The notes under the pieces: model-generated
Database searches by the model: none
Seen by the model: the letters and a program-made list of their open reading frames with translations, nothing else
Told to the model about the DNA's origin: nothing
Translations under genes and position numbers: made by a program
Assembly: GCA_007125985.1 (NCBI GenBank)
Contig: SLCE01000239.1
Span: 1 to 37,638 of the forward strand
Direction: 5' to 3'
Source: Ectothiorhodospiraceae bacterium
Lineage (GTDB): Bacteria; Pseudomonadota; Gammaproteobacteria; Nitrococcales; Aquisalimonadaceae
DNA length: 37,638 bases
Shown: positions 1 through 9,073 of the stretch, piece by piece
How the letters are laid out: each line of letters begins with the position of its first letter
Position numbering within the stretch: position 1 is the stretch's first letter

Positions 1-521
1 AACAGTGCCAGCAACAGCAGGGTTGCGCCCAAAAAGTTAAAAGCCAGATCGAGGAATCCGCCAGTCAGATCACCAACAATACCGCCGGCATGAAGCGGAA
101 CGGTCTGTGGGATGGCATCCACATGCAAGGCTGCCAGCCCGGCACCGGAGACCAGCGTCAGTACGAAGCCGGCGGCCCGGAACCCCACCACACCCCAGTG
201 GAAGCGGCCATCAAGCCGTTGCCAGCGCCAGGCCAACCAGCCGGAAAAAGCCACCATGATCGGAAACAGGTACGCCATGTAGCCGAACAGGTACAGCAAC
301 ACATCCGAAAGCCAGGCGCCGGCCACGCCGCCCAGGTTCTGCACCGGCTGACCGGTGCCGCTGTAGCTCCAGCCCGGATCATTCGGGTGGTAGCTGACCA
401 GGGCCGCCAGCAGATAGATGGCCACGGCCAGCAGCAGGAACAGCAGGCCCTCGCGCAGGCCGCGGCTCACATGGTGCCCCAGTAGCGATGGTAGCTTGTT
501 GTCGGATTCCGTTTTCGCCAC
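1..521 (-). CDS. ftsK: DNA translocase FtsK, N-terminal membrane part (partial; 3' end outside window)
   Basis: The reading frame stays open from a GTG at 521 to the window edge, giving about 173 residues. It has the layout of the FtsK membrane domain: a short charged N-terminus, then hydrophobic helices at about residues 25-45, 66-98, 111-133 and 155-173. The first periplasmic loop has the family pattern SYHPNDPGWS followed by NLGGVAGAWLSD, as in E. coli FtsK. FtsK anchors at the division septum and its cytoplasmic motor, not in this window, pumps chromosome ends to the dif site. No ATG lies in frame before an upstream stop. The GTG has AAGG 11 bases before it, so the start is plausible but not certain. 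An ftsK-aat-bpt-infA-clpA neighbourhood is also known from Pseudomonas, which supports the call. Confidence 0.9.
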   Translation of the reverse strand, partial: MAKTESDNKLPSLLGHHVSRGLREGLLFLLLAVAIYLLAALVSYHPNDPGWSYSGTGQPVQNLGGVAGAWLSDVLLYLFGYMAYLFPIMVAFSGWLAWRWQRLDGRFHWGVVGFRAAGFVLTLVSGAGLAALHVDAIPQTVPLHAGGIVGDLTGGFLDLAFNFLGATLLLLAL

Positions 522-749
522 GCCCGGCAGAACCTTCAGATAAAAGATGAAATCTAAGCGGCAAGTCGCTATTTTGCCGGAAAATTAAATTCGTTGCACG
601 TCGCCATAAGACGACAACAGGAACAAGGCACGCATGCCGACATGCATGCGCGCAATGTACCATGCCGACACGCTCCGGGCGCACTGCCGCGAACTTCCGA
701 TCCAGGCCGGCAGTCACTTGCTCTGGACGGATTGAGATAGGCTAACCGC

Positions 750-1907
750 ATGCGCATACGCACCATCGACCGGCTGGACACCTTCCTGGCGGAGCAATGG
801 GATAGCCTGGTGGGAACGGATAACCCGTTTCTCAGCCACGCCTTCCTGTCCGCACTGGAGCGCCATGAGGTGGTGATCCCCTCCCACGGCTGGCAGCCCA
901 TGCACCTGGTTCTGGAATCGGATGCCGGCGAATTGCTTGCCGCCATGCCCGCTTATCTCAAGGGACACTCCTGGGGGGAGTTCGTATTCGACTGGGCCTG
1001 GGCTGACGCCTATGCGCGCAATGGCCTGGACTACTACCCCAAGCTCATCATGGCGGTGCCCTTCAGCCCTGTGAACGGGCCGCGCCTGCTGTTCGCCCCG
1101 GGCCAGGACCCGGATCAACTCGCCCCGCTGTTTGCCCGCGCAACCGAGGAGCTCTGCGAACGTCGGGGATGGTCGTCGGGGCACTGCCTGTTTCCACCCG
1201 AAGAGGACGCACGCCGACTCGAGAACGCGGGCTGGCTGGTGCGGCAGGGAGTGCAGTTCCACTGGCACAACGCGGGCTACCGGGACTTTGACGCCTTTCT
1301 GGACGGTCTGACCTCGAAAAAACGGAAGAACATCCGCCGCGAGCGTCGCCAGGCCGCCGCCACGGGGCTGCACTTCCGGATGCAAAGCGGCCACCGCGTC
1401 TCCGCAGAGCACTGGGAGGCCTTCCATGCCTACTATGAGAAAACCTTTCTTGAGCATGGCAATCTGGCCCTGTTGCCGGTCGCCTTCTTTCAGGAAATCG
1501 CCGAGACGCTGGGCGATCGCGTCCAGATGGCGCAGGCACTGGATGGGGAGACACTCGTTGCTGCAGCACTCTTTCTGGGCAATGAGCAGGTGCTCTACGG
1601 CCGTTACTGGGGCTGCGCCCGCGAGCTGGAGGGTGTGCACTTCGAAACCTGCTACTACCAGGGCATTGAGCACTGCATTCGTACCGGCATCCGGCGTTTC
1701 GAGCCAGGCGCCCAGGGCACACACAAGATCCCCCGGGGCTTTGTACCGGAACGTACCTGGTCGGCGCACTGGATCGCCGATCCGCGGTTTCGTGCGGCGA
1801 TCGCCGATTTCCTGCAGCGGGAAACGCCGGCCGTGGAACGCTACCGTCTGGAAATGACGGCTCACAGCCCTTATAAACAGACCACTGCGGCTTCGTCAGA
1901 GACGTAA
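750..1907 (+). CDS. FemAB-like GNAT-fold acyltransferase (COG3146 / PF04339 type)
   Basis: The 385-residue protein matches the family annotated as peptidoglycan biosynthesis/recognition or GNAT N-acetyltransferase. Marks of the family are SPVNGPRLL in the N-terminal half, the basic stretch [11 protein letters not shown] near residue 195, and the C-terminal run from [11 protein letters not shown] through [15 protein letters not shown]. It has no signal peptide or membrane helix and is probably cytoplasmic. The fold suggests transfer of an acyl or aminoacyl group, but the substrate is unknown. The ATG at 750 is the only reasonable start; the Shine-Dalgarno sequence is weak. The aat start follows 4 bases after its stop, so the two are likely co-transcribed. 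Pseudomonas has trxB in the corresponding position, so this gene differs from that arrangement. Confidence 0.85.
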   Translation: MRIRTIDRLDTFLAEQWDSLVGTDNPFLSHAFLSALERHEVVIPSHGWQPMHLVLESDAGELLAAMPAYLKGHSWGEFVFDWAWADAYARNGLDYYPKLIMAVPFSPVNGPRLLFAPGQDPDQLAPLFARATEELCERRGWSSGHCLFPPEEDARRLENAGWLVRQGVQFHWHNAGYRDFDAFLDGLTSKKRKNIRRERRQAAATGLHFRMQSGHRVSAEHWEAFHAYYEKTFLEHGNLALLPVAFFQEIAETLGDRVQMAQALDGETLVAAALFLGNEQVLYGRYWGCARELEGVHFETCYYQGIEHCIRTGIRRFEPGAQGTHKIPRGFVPERTWSAHWIADPRFRAAIADFLQRETPAVERYRLEMTAHSPYKQTTAASSET

Positions 1908-1911
1908 CACG

Positions 1912-2658
1912 ATGCGTCAGGAACGGCTTTTCTGGTTAAGCGAAGACGATCGGCTGCATTTCCCACCCGTGGAGGCTGCCCTCTCCCAGCCCAACGGGCT
2001 GGTGGCAGTGGGGGGCGACCTGTCGCCGGAGCGCCTGCTGAGTGCCTACCGGCAGGGAATCTTTCCATGGTTCGAGGAAGATCAGCCCATTCTCTGGTGG
2101 TCGCCGGACCCACGAGCCCTGCTGTACCCCGACCAACTCCGCGTGACCCGCAGCCTGGCCAAGCGGGTGCGTAATGCCGGCTTCACGGTCACTCTGGACA
2201 CGGCCTTCGGACTCGTGATGGAGGCCTGCGCCGCCCCCCGCAGTGGCGGCGCCGGCACCTGGATCACCCGGGGCATGCGGCACGCCTATGAGGACTTGCA
2301 CGCACAGGGCTATGCCCATTCGGTGGAGGTCTGGGAAAAACAGGAACTGATCGGTGGTTTGTACGGTGTCAGTGTTGGTTCCGCCTTCTTCGGCGAGTCC
2401 ATGTTCAGCCGCCGACCCGACGCCTCCAAGATCGCCCTGGTATGGCTGGTGCGGCAATTGCGGGCCTGGGGCTTCCGGTTCATCGACTGTCAGGTCAGTT
2501 CCGCGCATCTGGAGTCACTCGGGGCACGGGATGTCCCCCGGCCCCGCTTCATCCGTGAACTGGACGGGGCACTGGAGACCAAGGGATCCCGGCCGCTACA
2601 CTGGCAGTTCGATGCAGGTTTCCACCCTCTGACCATTGGCGGGGACAGCGCTGGATGA
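1912..2658 (+). CDS. aat: Leucyl/phenylalanyl-tRNA--protein transferase
   Basis: Aat moves Leu or Phe from charged tRNA to proteins with N-terminal Arg or Lys, creating an N-degron that ClpS/ClpAP recognises. The 248-residue protein is close to the E. coli length of 234. It shows the family blocks: an N-terminal [21 protein letters not shown], the [10 protein letters not shown] block, and the core [20 protein letters not shown] followed by FFGESMFSR. Its stop overlaps the start of bpt as ATGA, which points to translational coupling. It lies a little over 1 kb upstream of the convergent clpA-clpS genes, so the writer and reader of this degradation signal are neighbours. It acts in the cytoplasm. 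Confidence 0.97.
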   Translation: MRQERLFWLSEDDRLHFPPVEAALSQPNGLVAVGGDLSPERLLSAYRQGIFPWFEEDQPILWWSPDPRALLYPDQLRVTRSLAKRVRNAGFTVTLDTAFGLVMEACAAPRSGGAGTWITRGMRHAYEDLHAQGYAHSVEVWEKQELIGGLYGVSVGSAFFGESMFSRRPDASKIALVWLVRQLRAWGFRFIDCQVSSAHLESLGARDVPRPRFIRELDGALETKGSRPLHWQFDAGFHPLTIGGDSAG

Positions 2659-3398
2659 ACGCGGATAACGGCCGTCCACGGGAGCGCAAGCTGCTGCTCT
2701 ATGCGACCGGCGAGCATTCCTGCTCCTATCTGGATCGTATGGCGCGAACGGCCTTTATCGATCCGGAATACCCGTTGAACAACGACATCTACTCCAGCCT
2801 GTTGCGTAAGGGCATGCGCCGCAGCGGCGATTTTGTCTATCAGCCGTCATGCACAGGCTGTAACGCCTGCCAATCCCTGCGCATTCCCGTGGCCCGGTTC
2901 CAGCCCAGCCGCAGCCAGCGTCGCTGCTGGAACCGTAACCAGGATGTCCGCGTGGTGACACGCCCGCCGTCCTTCGACGCGGAGCATTTCAGCCTCTATC
3001 ACCGTTATCTGGCCGCGCGACACCCTGGCAGCGGCATGGATGACCCCCAGCCCGAGCGGTATATGGAGTTTCTCACTGCGCACTGGGCACACACCGTGTT
3101 CTACGAATTCCGCCTGGGGCGGGAACTGTTGGGGGTGGCGGTGACTGATCTGGTCACCGATGGCCTGTCCGCGGTATACACCTTCTTCAGCCCCGATCAC
3201 CCACAGCGTGGGCTCGGAACATTTGGCATACTCTGGCAGATTCGGGAAGCGGAGCGATTGGGGTTACCGCATGTGTACCTTGGGTACTGGATTGCCGAAG
3301 CCGCGACCATGCGCTACAAGACCCGCTTTCGTCCCGCTGAGGTCTTTCGCAGCGACCGCTGGGAGCCTCTCCACGACACATCGACTCCGGACGGCTGA
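2655..3398 (+). CDS. bpt: Aspartate/glutamate leucyltransferase (Bpt; often annotated as arginyltransferase Ate)
   Basis: Bpt adds Leu to proteins with N-terminal Asp or Glu, giving a second route to N-degrons read by ClpS. The 247-residue protein has the N-terminal cysteine cluster [15 protein letters not shown] near residues 60-75, which the whole ATE1/Bpt family uses. The C-terminal half has the transferase pattern [16 protein letters not shown] and [20 protein letters not shown]. Bacterial members with this layout are leucyltransferases rather than true arginyltransferases; that assignment rests on family knowledge. Translation probably depends on aat through the 4-base overlap. A 142-base gap follows before infA, and it carries a promoter candidate for that gene. 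Confidence 0.95.
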   Translation: MNADNGRPRERKLLLYATGEHSCSYLDRMARTAFIDPEYPLNNDIYSSLLRKGMRRSGDFVYQPSCTGCNACQSLRIPVARFQPSRSQRRCWNRNQDVRVVTRPPSFDAEHFSLYHRYLAARHPGSGMDDPQPERYMEFLTAHWAHTVFYEFRLGRELLGVAVTDLVTDGLSAVYTFFSPDHPQRGLGTFGILWQIREAERLGLPHVYLGYWIAEAATMRYKTRFRPAEVFRSDRWEPLHDTSTPDG

Positions 3399-3473
3399 TT
3401 CATCACACCACGTCTCCCCGGTCCTGCTGCGCCGTCACTTGCCGTGGCGGCTGAATCTGAATCTGGTAGACTC

Positions 3474-3502
3474 TTGATTTTTCGTTCTGCGGCCCCAATA
3501 TT
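3474..3502 (+). promoter_or_regulatory. Candidate sigma-70 promoter for infA
   Basis: TTGATT at 3474-3479 and AATATT at 3497-3502 are 17 bases apart, each matching 4 of 6 consensus bases, in the AT-rich part of the gap after bpt. Transcription would start near 3509 and give a leader of about 32 bases holding GAGGAG at 3524-3529. This is a pattern match only. Confidence 0.4.
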
Positions 3503-3540
3503 TTCGGCCCCGTCAAAGGCAATGAGGAGTTACGAACTGA

Positions 3541-3759
3541 ATGGCTCGTGAAGACCACATCAAAATGCAGGGCAAGGTAATCGATACACTGCCCAACACC
3601 ATGTTCAGGGTGGAACTGGAGAATGGCCACGTGGTGACGGCGCACATCTCCGGCAAGATGCGCAAGCATTATATCCGCATTCTCACCGGCGATACGGTGA
3701 CCGTCGAACTCACCCCCTACGACCTGACCAAGGGTCGCATCACCTACCGCGCCCGCTGA
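3541..3759 (+). CDS. infA: Translation initiation factor IF-1
   Basis: The 72-residue protein is the full length of bacterial IF-1 and is a single S1/OB-fold domain. It starts [19 protein letters not shown] and contains the typical [17 protein letters not shown] core. IF-1 sits in the A site of the 30S subunit and helps IF-2 and IF-3 select the initiator tRNA. A GAGGAG ribosome binding site lies 11 bases before the ATG. The gene appears to be transcribed on its own from a promoter in the upstream gap. It faces clpA, and the space between their ends carries a terminator hairpin. Confidence 0.99.
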   Translation: MAREDHIKMQGKVIDTLPNTMFRVELENGHVVTAHISGKMRKHYIRILTGDTVTVELTPYDLTKGRITYRAR

Positions 3760-3818
3760 TCACAATCCCCCGCTACGCTGCACCCGGCTGACTGCGCCAG
3801 CTCGCGCCGATGCCAGAC

Positions 3819-3856
3819 AAAAAAACACCCGCGCCGGCACACCGGAACGGGTGTTT
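3819..3856 (-). terminator. Rho-independent terminator of clpA
   Basis: On the minus strand AAACACCCG (3856-3848) pairs perfectly with CGGGTGTTT (3831-3823), with a further CCGG/CCGG pairing inside the loop. A run of seven T follows (3825-3819), its first three bases being the end of the right stem arm. It begins about 15 bases after the clpA stop. Read on the plus strand it has only three T after the stem, so it may also slow transcription coming from infA but is less convincing there. Confidence 0.88.
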
Positions 3857-3871
3857 CGCGGTGGACGGCGA

Positions 3872-6148
3872 TCAGGTCAGCGCCGCTTCCGTCTCGCGGC
3901 TGAACTCGAAACGCAGCCCATCGTCACCGGCGCGCACGACAACGTTACCGCCTCCGGCCAGTCGTCCGAACAACAGCTCTTCGGCCAGGGGTTTGCGAAT
4001 ACGCTCCTGAATCAGTCGCGCCATCGGGCGAGCACCCATCTTGGCATCATAACCATGTTCTGCCAGCCACTCCCGGGCGCCCTCGTCCACCTTGAGATCC
4101 ACCTGCTTCTCGGCCAGCTGCAGACTCAGCTCTTCGACAAATTTGTCCACCACACGCCGCACCGTCTCCGCATCCAAACCGTTGAACTGAATAATGGCAT
4201 CCAGCCGGTTGCGGAACTCGGGGCTGAAGCCCTTGCGGATCGCCTCCATGCCATCGGTGCTGTGATCCTGCCGCGTGAAGCCGATGGACGGCCGGCTCAT
4301 GTCCTCGGCACCGGCATTGGTGGTCATTACCAGAATCACATTGCGGAAATCGGCTTTGCGACCATTGTTGTCCGTCAACGTGCCATGGTCCATGACCTGT
4401 AGCAGCAGGTTGAACACGTCCGGGTGCGCCTTCTCGATTTCATCAAGCAGAAGCACGGAATACGGGTGTTTGATGACTTCTTCCGTGAGCAGCCCACCCT
4501 GATCGAAGCCCACATAGCCAGGAGGCGCACCGATCAGGCGCGACACCGTGTGCCGCTCCATGTATTCCGACATATCGAAACGGATCAGCTCCACTCCCAG
4601 CAGGCTCGCAAGCTGGCGGGTGACCTCGGTTTTGCCCACCCCCGTGGGACCGGCGAACAGGAAGCAGCCCGTGGGCTTCTGCGGCGAAGCCAGGCCGGCA
4701 CGGGACATCTTGATGGTGGAGGACAAGGCGCCAATGGCTTCGTCCTGACCATAGATCAGCGCCTTCAGGTCCCGGTCCAGCGTCTCCAGCACCTTCATGT
4801 CGGAACTGGACACCCGGCGCGGCGGAATGCGCGCCATGCTGGCCACCACGGATTCAATGTCACCCACGCTGATGGATTTCTTCTGTCGTGACGGCGGCAG
4901 CAGATTGAGACGGGCGCCGGCCTCGTCGATCACATCGATGGCCTTGTCCGGAAGACGGCGGTCCGTGATGTGCTTGCCCGCCAGTTCCGCCGCCGCACGC
5001 AACGCCGGATCCGTGTACTTGACGCGGTGATGTTCCTCGAAGCGGGATTTCAACCCCTTCAGGATGCGGTAGGTGTCCGCGACACTCGGCTCCGGCACGT
5101 CGATTTTCTGGAAGCGTCGCGCCAGCGCACGGTCTTTCTCGAAGATGCCGCGGTACTCCTGGTAAGTGGTGGAGCCGATGCACTTGAGTTCGCCACTGGC
5201 CAGCGCCGGCTTCAACAGATTGCTGGCATCCATCACACCGCCGGATGCCGCACCGGCACCGATGATGGTGTGGATCTCATCAATGAACAGCACCGCTCCG
5301 GGCACCTTCTCCAGCTGTTTCAGCAGACTCTTGAGGCGCTTTTCAAAGTCGCCGCGGTACTTGGTGCCGGCCACCAGCGCACCCATGTCCAGTGAATAGA
5401 TCACCGACTTGCGCAGCACCTCCGGCACCTCGCCCTCGATGATCAGCTTGGCCAGCCCCTCGGCAATGGCCGTTTTGCCCACGCCGGCTTCACCAACGAA
5501 CAACGGGTTGTTCTTCCGCCGGCGGCACAATACCTGGATTGTGCGCTCCACCTCGGCCTGACGGCCGATCAGCGGGTCGATAGCCCCCTTGCGCGCACGC
5601 TCATTCAGGTTGACCGCAAAACTTTCCAGCGGGGATTTGCTGGCACCGCCTTCGCCGGATTCATCGTCACTTTCCACCGGTCCAGGCTGGCTTTGCCCAC
5701 CGGCATCCTCGTCAGACACCTTGGAAATGCCGTGGGAGACGAAATTCACCACATCCAGGCGTGTCACGCTCTGTTTGTGGAGGAAATACACCGACTGGGA
5801 TTCCTGCTCGCTGAAAATCGCCACCAGCACGTTGGCGCCGGTAACCTCCTTGATGCCCGCCGACTGCACATGCAGGATGGCGCGCTGCAACACCCGCTGA
5901 AAGCCCAGCGTGGGCTGCGTTTCCCGGCTGTCATTGGGTGGCAGCAGCGGCGTGGTCTCTTCCAGAAACGCCTCAAGATCCTTCTTCAGCTGCGCGAGAT
6001 CCGTCCCGCAGGCCTTCAAGACATTGACTGCGGTGGGATTGTCAGTCAGCGCCAGCAACAGATGCTCGACGGTGAGAAACTCGTGCCGCTTCTCCCTCGC
6101 CTCCTTGAAGGCAAGATTCAGCGTGAACTCCAGCTCTTTGCTCAGCAT
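3872..6148 (-). CDS. clpA: ATP-dependent Clp protease ATP-binding subunit ClpA
   Basis: ClpA is the AAA+ unfoldase that threads substrates into the ClpP protease. The protein has 758 residues, the same as E. coli ClpA. It opens [20 protein letters not shown] with the Clp-N repeats that dock ClpS, followed by an acidic linker near residues 145-170. The first AAA+ module has Walker A GEAGVGKT and Walker B VLFIDEIH; the second has GPTGVGKT and [12 protein letters not shown]. The second Walker A lies in the [11 protein letters not shown] context typical of ClpA. The start has GGTGAG six bases upstream. clpS lies 117 bases upstream on the same strand, probably in the same transcript, and a strong terminator follows. 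clpP is not in the window. Confidence 0.98.
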   Translation of the reverse strand: MLSKELEFTLNLAFKEAREKRHEFLTVEHLLLALTDNPTAVNVLKACGTDLAQLKKDLEAFLEETTPLLPPNDSRETQPTLGFQRVLQRAILHVQSAGIKEVTGANVLVAIFSEQESQSVYFLHKQSVTRLDVVNFVSHGISKVSDEDAGGQSQPGPVESDDESGEGGASKSPLESFAVNLNERARKGAIDPLIGRQAEVERTIQVLCRRRKNNPLFVGEAGVGKTAIAEGLAKLIIEGEVPEVLRKSVIYSLDMGALVAGTKYRGDFEKRLKSLLKQLEKVPGAVLFIDEIHTIIGAGAASGGVMDASNLLKPALASGELKCIGSTTYQEYRGIFEKDRALARRFQKIDVPEPSVADTYRILKGLKSRFEEHHRVKYTDPALRAAAELAGKHITDRRLPDKAIDVIDEAGARLNLLPPSRQKKSISVGDIESVVASMARIPPRRVSSSDMKVLETLDRDLKALIYGQDEAIGALSSTIKMSRAGLASPQKPTGCFLFAGPTGVGKTEVTRQLASLLGVELIRFDMSEYMERHTVSRLIGAPPGYVGFDQGGLLTEEVIKHPYSVLLLDEIEKAHPDVFNLLLQVMDHGTLTDNNGRKADFRNVILVMTTNAGAEDMSRPSIGFTRQDHSTDGMEAIRKGFSPEFRNRLDAIIQFNGLDAETVRRVVDKFVEELSLQLAEKQVDLKVDEGAREWLAEHGYDAKMGARPMARLIQERIRKPLAEELLFGRLAGGGNVVVRAGDDGLRFEFSRETEAALT

Positions 6149-6265
6149 GCGTTCTCACCCCATCGTGTGATTCTGCCGGTCAGCGCCCAAAACGCACCGG
6201 CTTCGTAAGCTTCGGACCCGCCGCAACCGCAACGGTTCCCCTGCAGGCCAATAAGATCCAGCCCC

Positions 6266-6586
6266 TCAGGCTTCCTCCATGGTACACAGCAGCGGGTGAT
6301 TATGCTGTTGGGAATAGGCGTTGACCTGATCGACCTTCGTTTCCGCCACATCCCGGGAGAATACGCCACAAACTCCATGCCCACGGGTATGCACATGCAG
6401 CATGATCTGCGTGGCGCGGGACCGGTCCATACCGAAAAAGGTCTGTAGCACTTCCACCACGAACTCCATCGGGGTGTAGTCGTCATTCAACAGTATGACC
6501 TTATACAGCGGCGGGCGCTTGAGCTTCGGCTTCGCTTCTTCCACCGCCAGGCCATCGTCACGCCGCGGGTTACGCTCGTCACTCAT
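6266..6586 (-). CDS. clpS: ATP-dependent Clp protease adaptor ClpS
   Basis: ClpS binds proteins with N-terminal Leu, Phe, Tyr or Trp and delivers them to ClpA. The 106-residue protein has an unstructured N-terminal tail of about 25 residues, then the conserved core [20 protein letters not shown], the helix with [13 protein letters not shown] and the ending [19 protein letters not shown]. The [10 protein letters not shown] segment and the HVHTRG segment form the N-degron pocket. It precedes clpA and follows a well-matched promoter. A cspD gene, which sits beside clpS in E. coli and Pseudomonas, is absent here. The divergent neighbour is ribA instead. Confidence 0.98.
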   Translation of the reverse strand: MSDERNPRRDDGLAVEEAKPKLKRPPLYKVILLNDDYTPMEFVVEVLQTFFGMDRSRATQIMLHVHTRGHGVCGVFSRDVAETKVDQVNAYSQQHNHPLLCTMEEA

Positions 6587-6641
6587 GAGAATTCCATCAT
6601 CAGTCAGTCCATGCCATATGCTGCCGGCACTCCGTCTATCA

Positions 6642-6656
6642 CAATTCTAGGAATTG
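6642..6656. repeat. Perfect 6-3-6 inverted repeat in the clpS/ribA intergenic region
   Basis: CAATTC and GAATTG are separated by TAG, giving a 15-base palindrome-like site. It covers the -10 element proposed for clpS, so it could be an operator. The protein that would bind is unknown. Confidence 0.5.
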
Positions 6657-6673
6657 CGATACCACAGTGACAA
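6644..6673 (-). promoter_or_regulatory. Candidate sigma-70 promoter for clpS-clpA
   Basis: On the minus strand TTGTCA (6673-6668) and TAGAAT (6649-6644) are 18 bases apart, and each matches 5 of 6 consensus bases. Transcription would start near 6637, leaving a leader of about 50 bases before the clpS ATG. It is among the best promoter matches in the window. Confidence 0.55.
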
Positions 6674-6746
6674 CACGGTAAGGGGCAGCATACCGGCGTT
6701 GCGATGAATTTGCGGATAGCCATCCCCATCTGCTTGCGGAGGCGGG

Positions 6747-6752
6747 TACAAT
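6747..6752 (+). promoter_or_regulatory. Candidate -10 element for ribA
   Basis: TACAAT matches the -10 consensus at 5 of 6 positions; no good -35 lies 16-18 bases upstream. Transcription would start near 6760, which argues for the ribA start at 6796 over the TTG at 6760 and the ATG at 6766. I saw no FMN riboswitch in this leader. Confidence 0.35.
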
Positions 6753-6795
6753 ACGCCTCTTGCACATGAATCGCAGCATGTTCACGGGGAACGCT

Positions 6796-7920
6796 ATGCA
6801 GCAGGCAGAACGTGGTCTCTTCGATTTGCGCCGGGGCCACATCATTTTTCTCGAGGAAGGCGACCAGTCCCTGCTCACGGTGGCGGTGGAGACCATGGCC
6901 GCCGGTCACCTGTCGGAGTTGCCGGAACTCGGTGGCGGCCGCGCCCGCCTGCTGATCACTGCGGAACGCGCCCATGCCCTGGATCTCGACAACCCGGACA
7001 ATGTCGCCCTGTCAATCCAGTTGCCCCGCCAGTTCACCGTCTCGGACCTGCTGTCATTCTGTGCGGCGCCGCTGTCGGTGCTGGACCTGAACTCCGTGCG
7101 CGAAGCCAGCCGCCCGGCGAACGAGTTGGAAGAGGCGGCGCTGGCGCTGGCCAAGGCCGGCCGTCTGCTGCCTGCCATGCTCAGCGTGGACTGCAGCGAG
7201 CGAGGCTCACGTCTACAGTCCCTACTGGATGACCAGACCCTACTGCGCGTCCCGGCCGACCAGGCCCGGGAACTGGCCCGTTCGCGCGAGCACCGCCTGC
7301 AGCGCGTCAGTGAAGCGCCGGTCCCCTTGGAGGACTCCGAACAGACCCGCTTCGTGTTGTTCCGCGAATCCAGCGGCCTGCTGGAACACGTGGCGGTGGT
7401 CATCGGCGACCCCAAGCACTGGCCCGACCCGGTGCCCGTGCGCGTGCACTCCGCCTGCCTCACCGGGGATCTGTTCGGTAGCCTGCGGTGCGACTGCGGC
7501 GAACAACTGCGCAACGGGGTGCGTGCAATCCGAGAACAAGGTGGCGGTGTGCTGCTGTATCTGAGCCAGGAAGGCCGCGGCATCGGCCTTGCCAACAAAC
7601 TGCGGGCATACACCATTCAGGACCACGGCGTGGACACGGTGGATGCCGATGGCATCCTCGGGTTCACGGGTGACGGCCGCCGCTATGAGGCGGCCCTGGA
7701 CATGCTGCGCCAGCTCGGGGTGAAGCGGGTCCTGTTATTCACCAACAACCCCAGCAAGGTCTCAGCCCTGTCCGGTGGCGGCGTGACGGTCGTGGAACGT
7801 CGACCGCTGCACGGCAGTATCACGGCCCATAACCGGCGCTATCTCGACACAAAGGCCCGGAAGGCCGGGCACATGCTCGACGAGTTGCTTCAGGACAGCG
7901 ATACCGCGGGCGGACATTGA
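6796..7920 (+). CDS. ribA: GTP cyclohydrolase II with a degenerate RibB-like N-terminal domain
   Basis: The C-terminal half (about residues 185-365 of 374) is a full GTP cyclohydrolase II, the enzyme that opens GTP in the first step of riboflavin synthesis. The zinc cysteines C221, C232 and C234 are present (CLTGDLFGSLRCDCG), as are the YLSQEGRGIGL block with Y255, D293 and R295 in GDGRRY, and FTNNPSK. The N-terminal 180 residues begin like DHBP synthase RibB (ALxxLRxGxxxxL), but where RibB has the metal-binding DRENEGD motif this protein reads EEGDQSLLT. That half should be inactive as RibB. The ATG at 6796 is chosen because GGGGA lies 5 bases before it; TTG 6760 and ATG 6766 also keep the frame. 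A LysR gene follows after 36 bases. Confidence 0.9.
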   Translation: MQQAERGLFDLRRGHIIFLEEGDQSLLTVAVETMAAGHLSELPELGGGRARLLITAERAHALDLDNPDNVALSIQLPRQFTVSDLLSFCAAPLSVLDLNSVREASRPANELEEAALALAKAGRLLPAMLSVDCSERGSRLQSLLDDQTLLRVPADQARELARSREHRLQRVSEAPVPLEDSEQTRFVLFRESSGLLEHVAVVIGDPKHWPDPVPVRVHSACLTGDLFGSLRCDCGEQLRNGVRAIREQGGGVLLYLSQEGRGIGLANKLRAYTIQDHGVDTVDADGILGFTGDGRRYEAALDMLRQLGVKRVLLFTNNPSKVSALSGGGVTVVERRPLHGSITAHNRRYLDTKARKAGHMLDELLQDSDTAGGH

Positions 7921-7956
7921 CTGCCCGCCGCACCGCTGTGGCGACACGGACCTGAC

Positions 7957-8991
7957 ATGGAAGACAAAGCCAAGCAGCGCCTCTATTACAAGAACAACCG
8001 CATCAAGCAGTTGCGCGCCTTCTGCTTTACGGCGCAGGCCGGAAGCATCTCCCGCGCCGCCGAACGCCTGGGGCTCAGCCAACCATCGGTTTCGCTTCAG
8101 ATTCAGGCGCTGGAGCGGGAGATGGAGATCACTGTCTTCGAGCGCCGCGGCCCGAAGATCACGCTGACCCCGGACGGCAAGACCCTGTACGAACTGGCCG
8201 TCCCTCTGGTGGAAGGCGTTGATGCACTTCCCGCGCGCTTCGCTGCCCGAAGCGAATCCATGGGCAGCGGCCGGCTGGATATCGCAGCCGGGGAATCCAG
8301 CACCCTGTATCTGATTCCCGATCTGCTCAAGCAATTCATGGAGCAGGACCCGCAAAGCCCGGTCAAACTGCACAACCTGGTCGGTGCGGACATGCTCCAG
8401 GCCTTGCGGAATGACGAAGTGGATTTCGCCGTCGGCTCCATGCTGGATCTGCCTGATGATGTGAATTACCGGCCTGTGTATTCCTTCGCCACCTCGTTGA
8501 TCACGCCGCTGGAACACCCCCTGGCACAGCGTGAAGAGATCACGCTGGAGGATCTGGCCTCGGATGCGCTCATTCTGCCGCCGCGCCATCTCACCACCTG
8601 GCGTCTGGTTCACCTGGTACTGCAACAGCACAACATCCCTTACCAGGTTCGGCTCGAGGTAGGCGGCTGGGAGATCATGAAGGCCTATGTGGAGCGTGGG
8701 TTCGGCATCGGCATTGCCAGCAATATCTGCCTGACCGGGCACGAGCGACTTGCAGTGCAGCCGCTTCCGGAAGTGTTCCCGCGCCGCACGTACGGGGTGA
8801 TGTGGCGGCGGGGTAAATTCCTCTCGCCGCAGGCGCGCCGCTTCATCGAACAGATGGACCCGGATTTCTTCACCGCTGGCCAAGAGCCGGTCCTTGAGGG
8901 CAATCAGGAGCCCCAAGGGAATCGGGTCTTCGTCGCCGCAGGGGCGCGCAGCCCGGACCAGGAACCCGCACGGCAACACAGCGATTCATGA
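7957..8991 (+). CDS. LysR-family transcriptional regulator (CysB-like)
   Basis: The N-terminal winged helix-turn-helix is at residues 15-75, with AGSISRAAERLGLSQPSVSLQIQ as recognition region and the usual LysR linker after it. Residues about 100-310 form a periplasmic-binding-protein-like effector domain, starting GSGRLDIAAGES. The ligand is unknown; sulfur or nitrogen metabolism would be typical for CysB relatives, but that is inference. At 344 residues it is 30-40 longer than usual. The excess is a low-complexity tail after MDPDFF, rich in Pro, Gln, Glu and Arg. It is 36 bases after ribA in the same direction, so it may be co-transcribed with that gene instead of being divergent from its target as most LysR genes are. 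Confidence 0.88.
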   Translation: MEDKAKQRLYYKNNRIKQLRAFCFTAQAGSISRAAERLGLSQPSVSLQIQALEREMEITVFERRGPKITLTPDGKTLYELAVPLVEGVDALPARFAARSESMGSGRLDIAAGESSTLYLIPDLLKQFMEQDPQSPVKLHNLVGADMLQALRNDEVDFAVGSMLDLPDDVNYRPVYSFATSLITPLEHPLAQREEITLEDLASDALILPPRHLTTWRLVHLVLQQHNIPYQVRLEVGGWEIMKAYVERGFGIGIASNICLTGHERLAVQPLPEVFPRRTYGVMWRRGKFLSPQARRFIEQMDPDFFTAGQEPVLEGNQEPQGNRVFVAAGARSPDQEPARQHSDS

Positions 8992-9073
8992 ATACGTCCC
9001 CAAGGCTGCTCCGCCGGCGGCAGACACGTTTCACGGTCGACAGATGCGCGGCGGCGGTTTAGGCTTTGCGCCC

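Noticed and set aside
633-670. CATGCCGACA occurring twice, 28 bases apart, between ftsK and the FemAB-like gene
   Set aside because: Too short, and in a sequence rich in ATGC repeats; no regulatory family has this pattern that I know of.
714-1865. 383-codon open frame antisense to the FemAB-like gene
   Set aside because: Shadow of a well-supported plus-strand gene; no family features.
3851-4402. 183-codon plus-strand frame over the end of clpA
   Set aside because: Antisense shadow of clpA; overlaps conserved codons and has no domain.
8894-9073. 60-codon N-terminal extension of NudJ inside the LysR gene
   Set aside because: Not similar to NudJ, overlaps the LysR C-terminus, and the family begins at the ATG at 9074.
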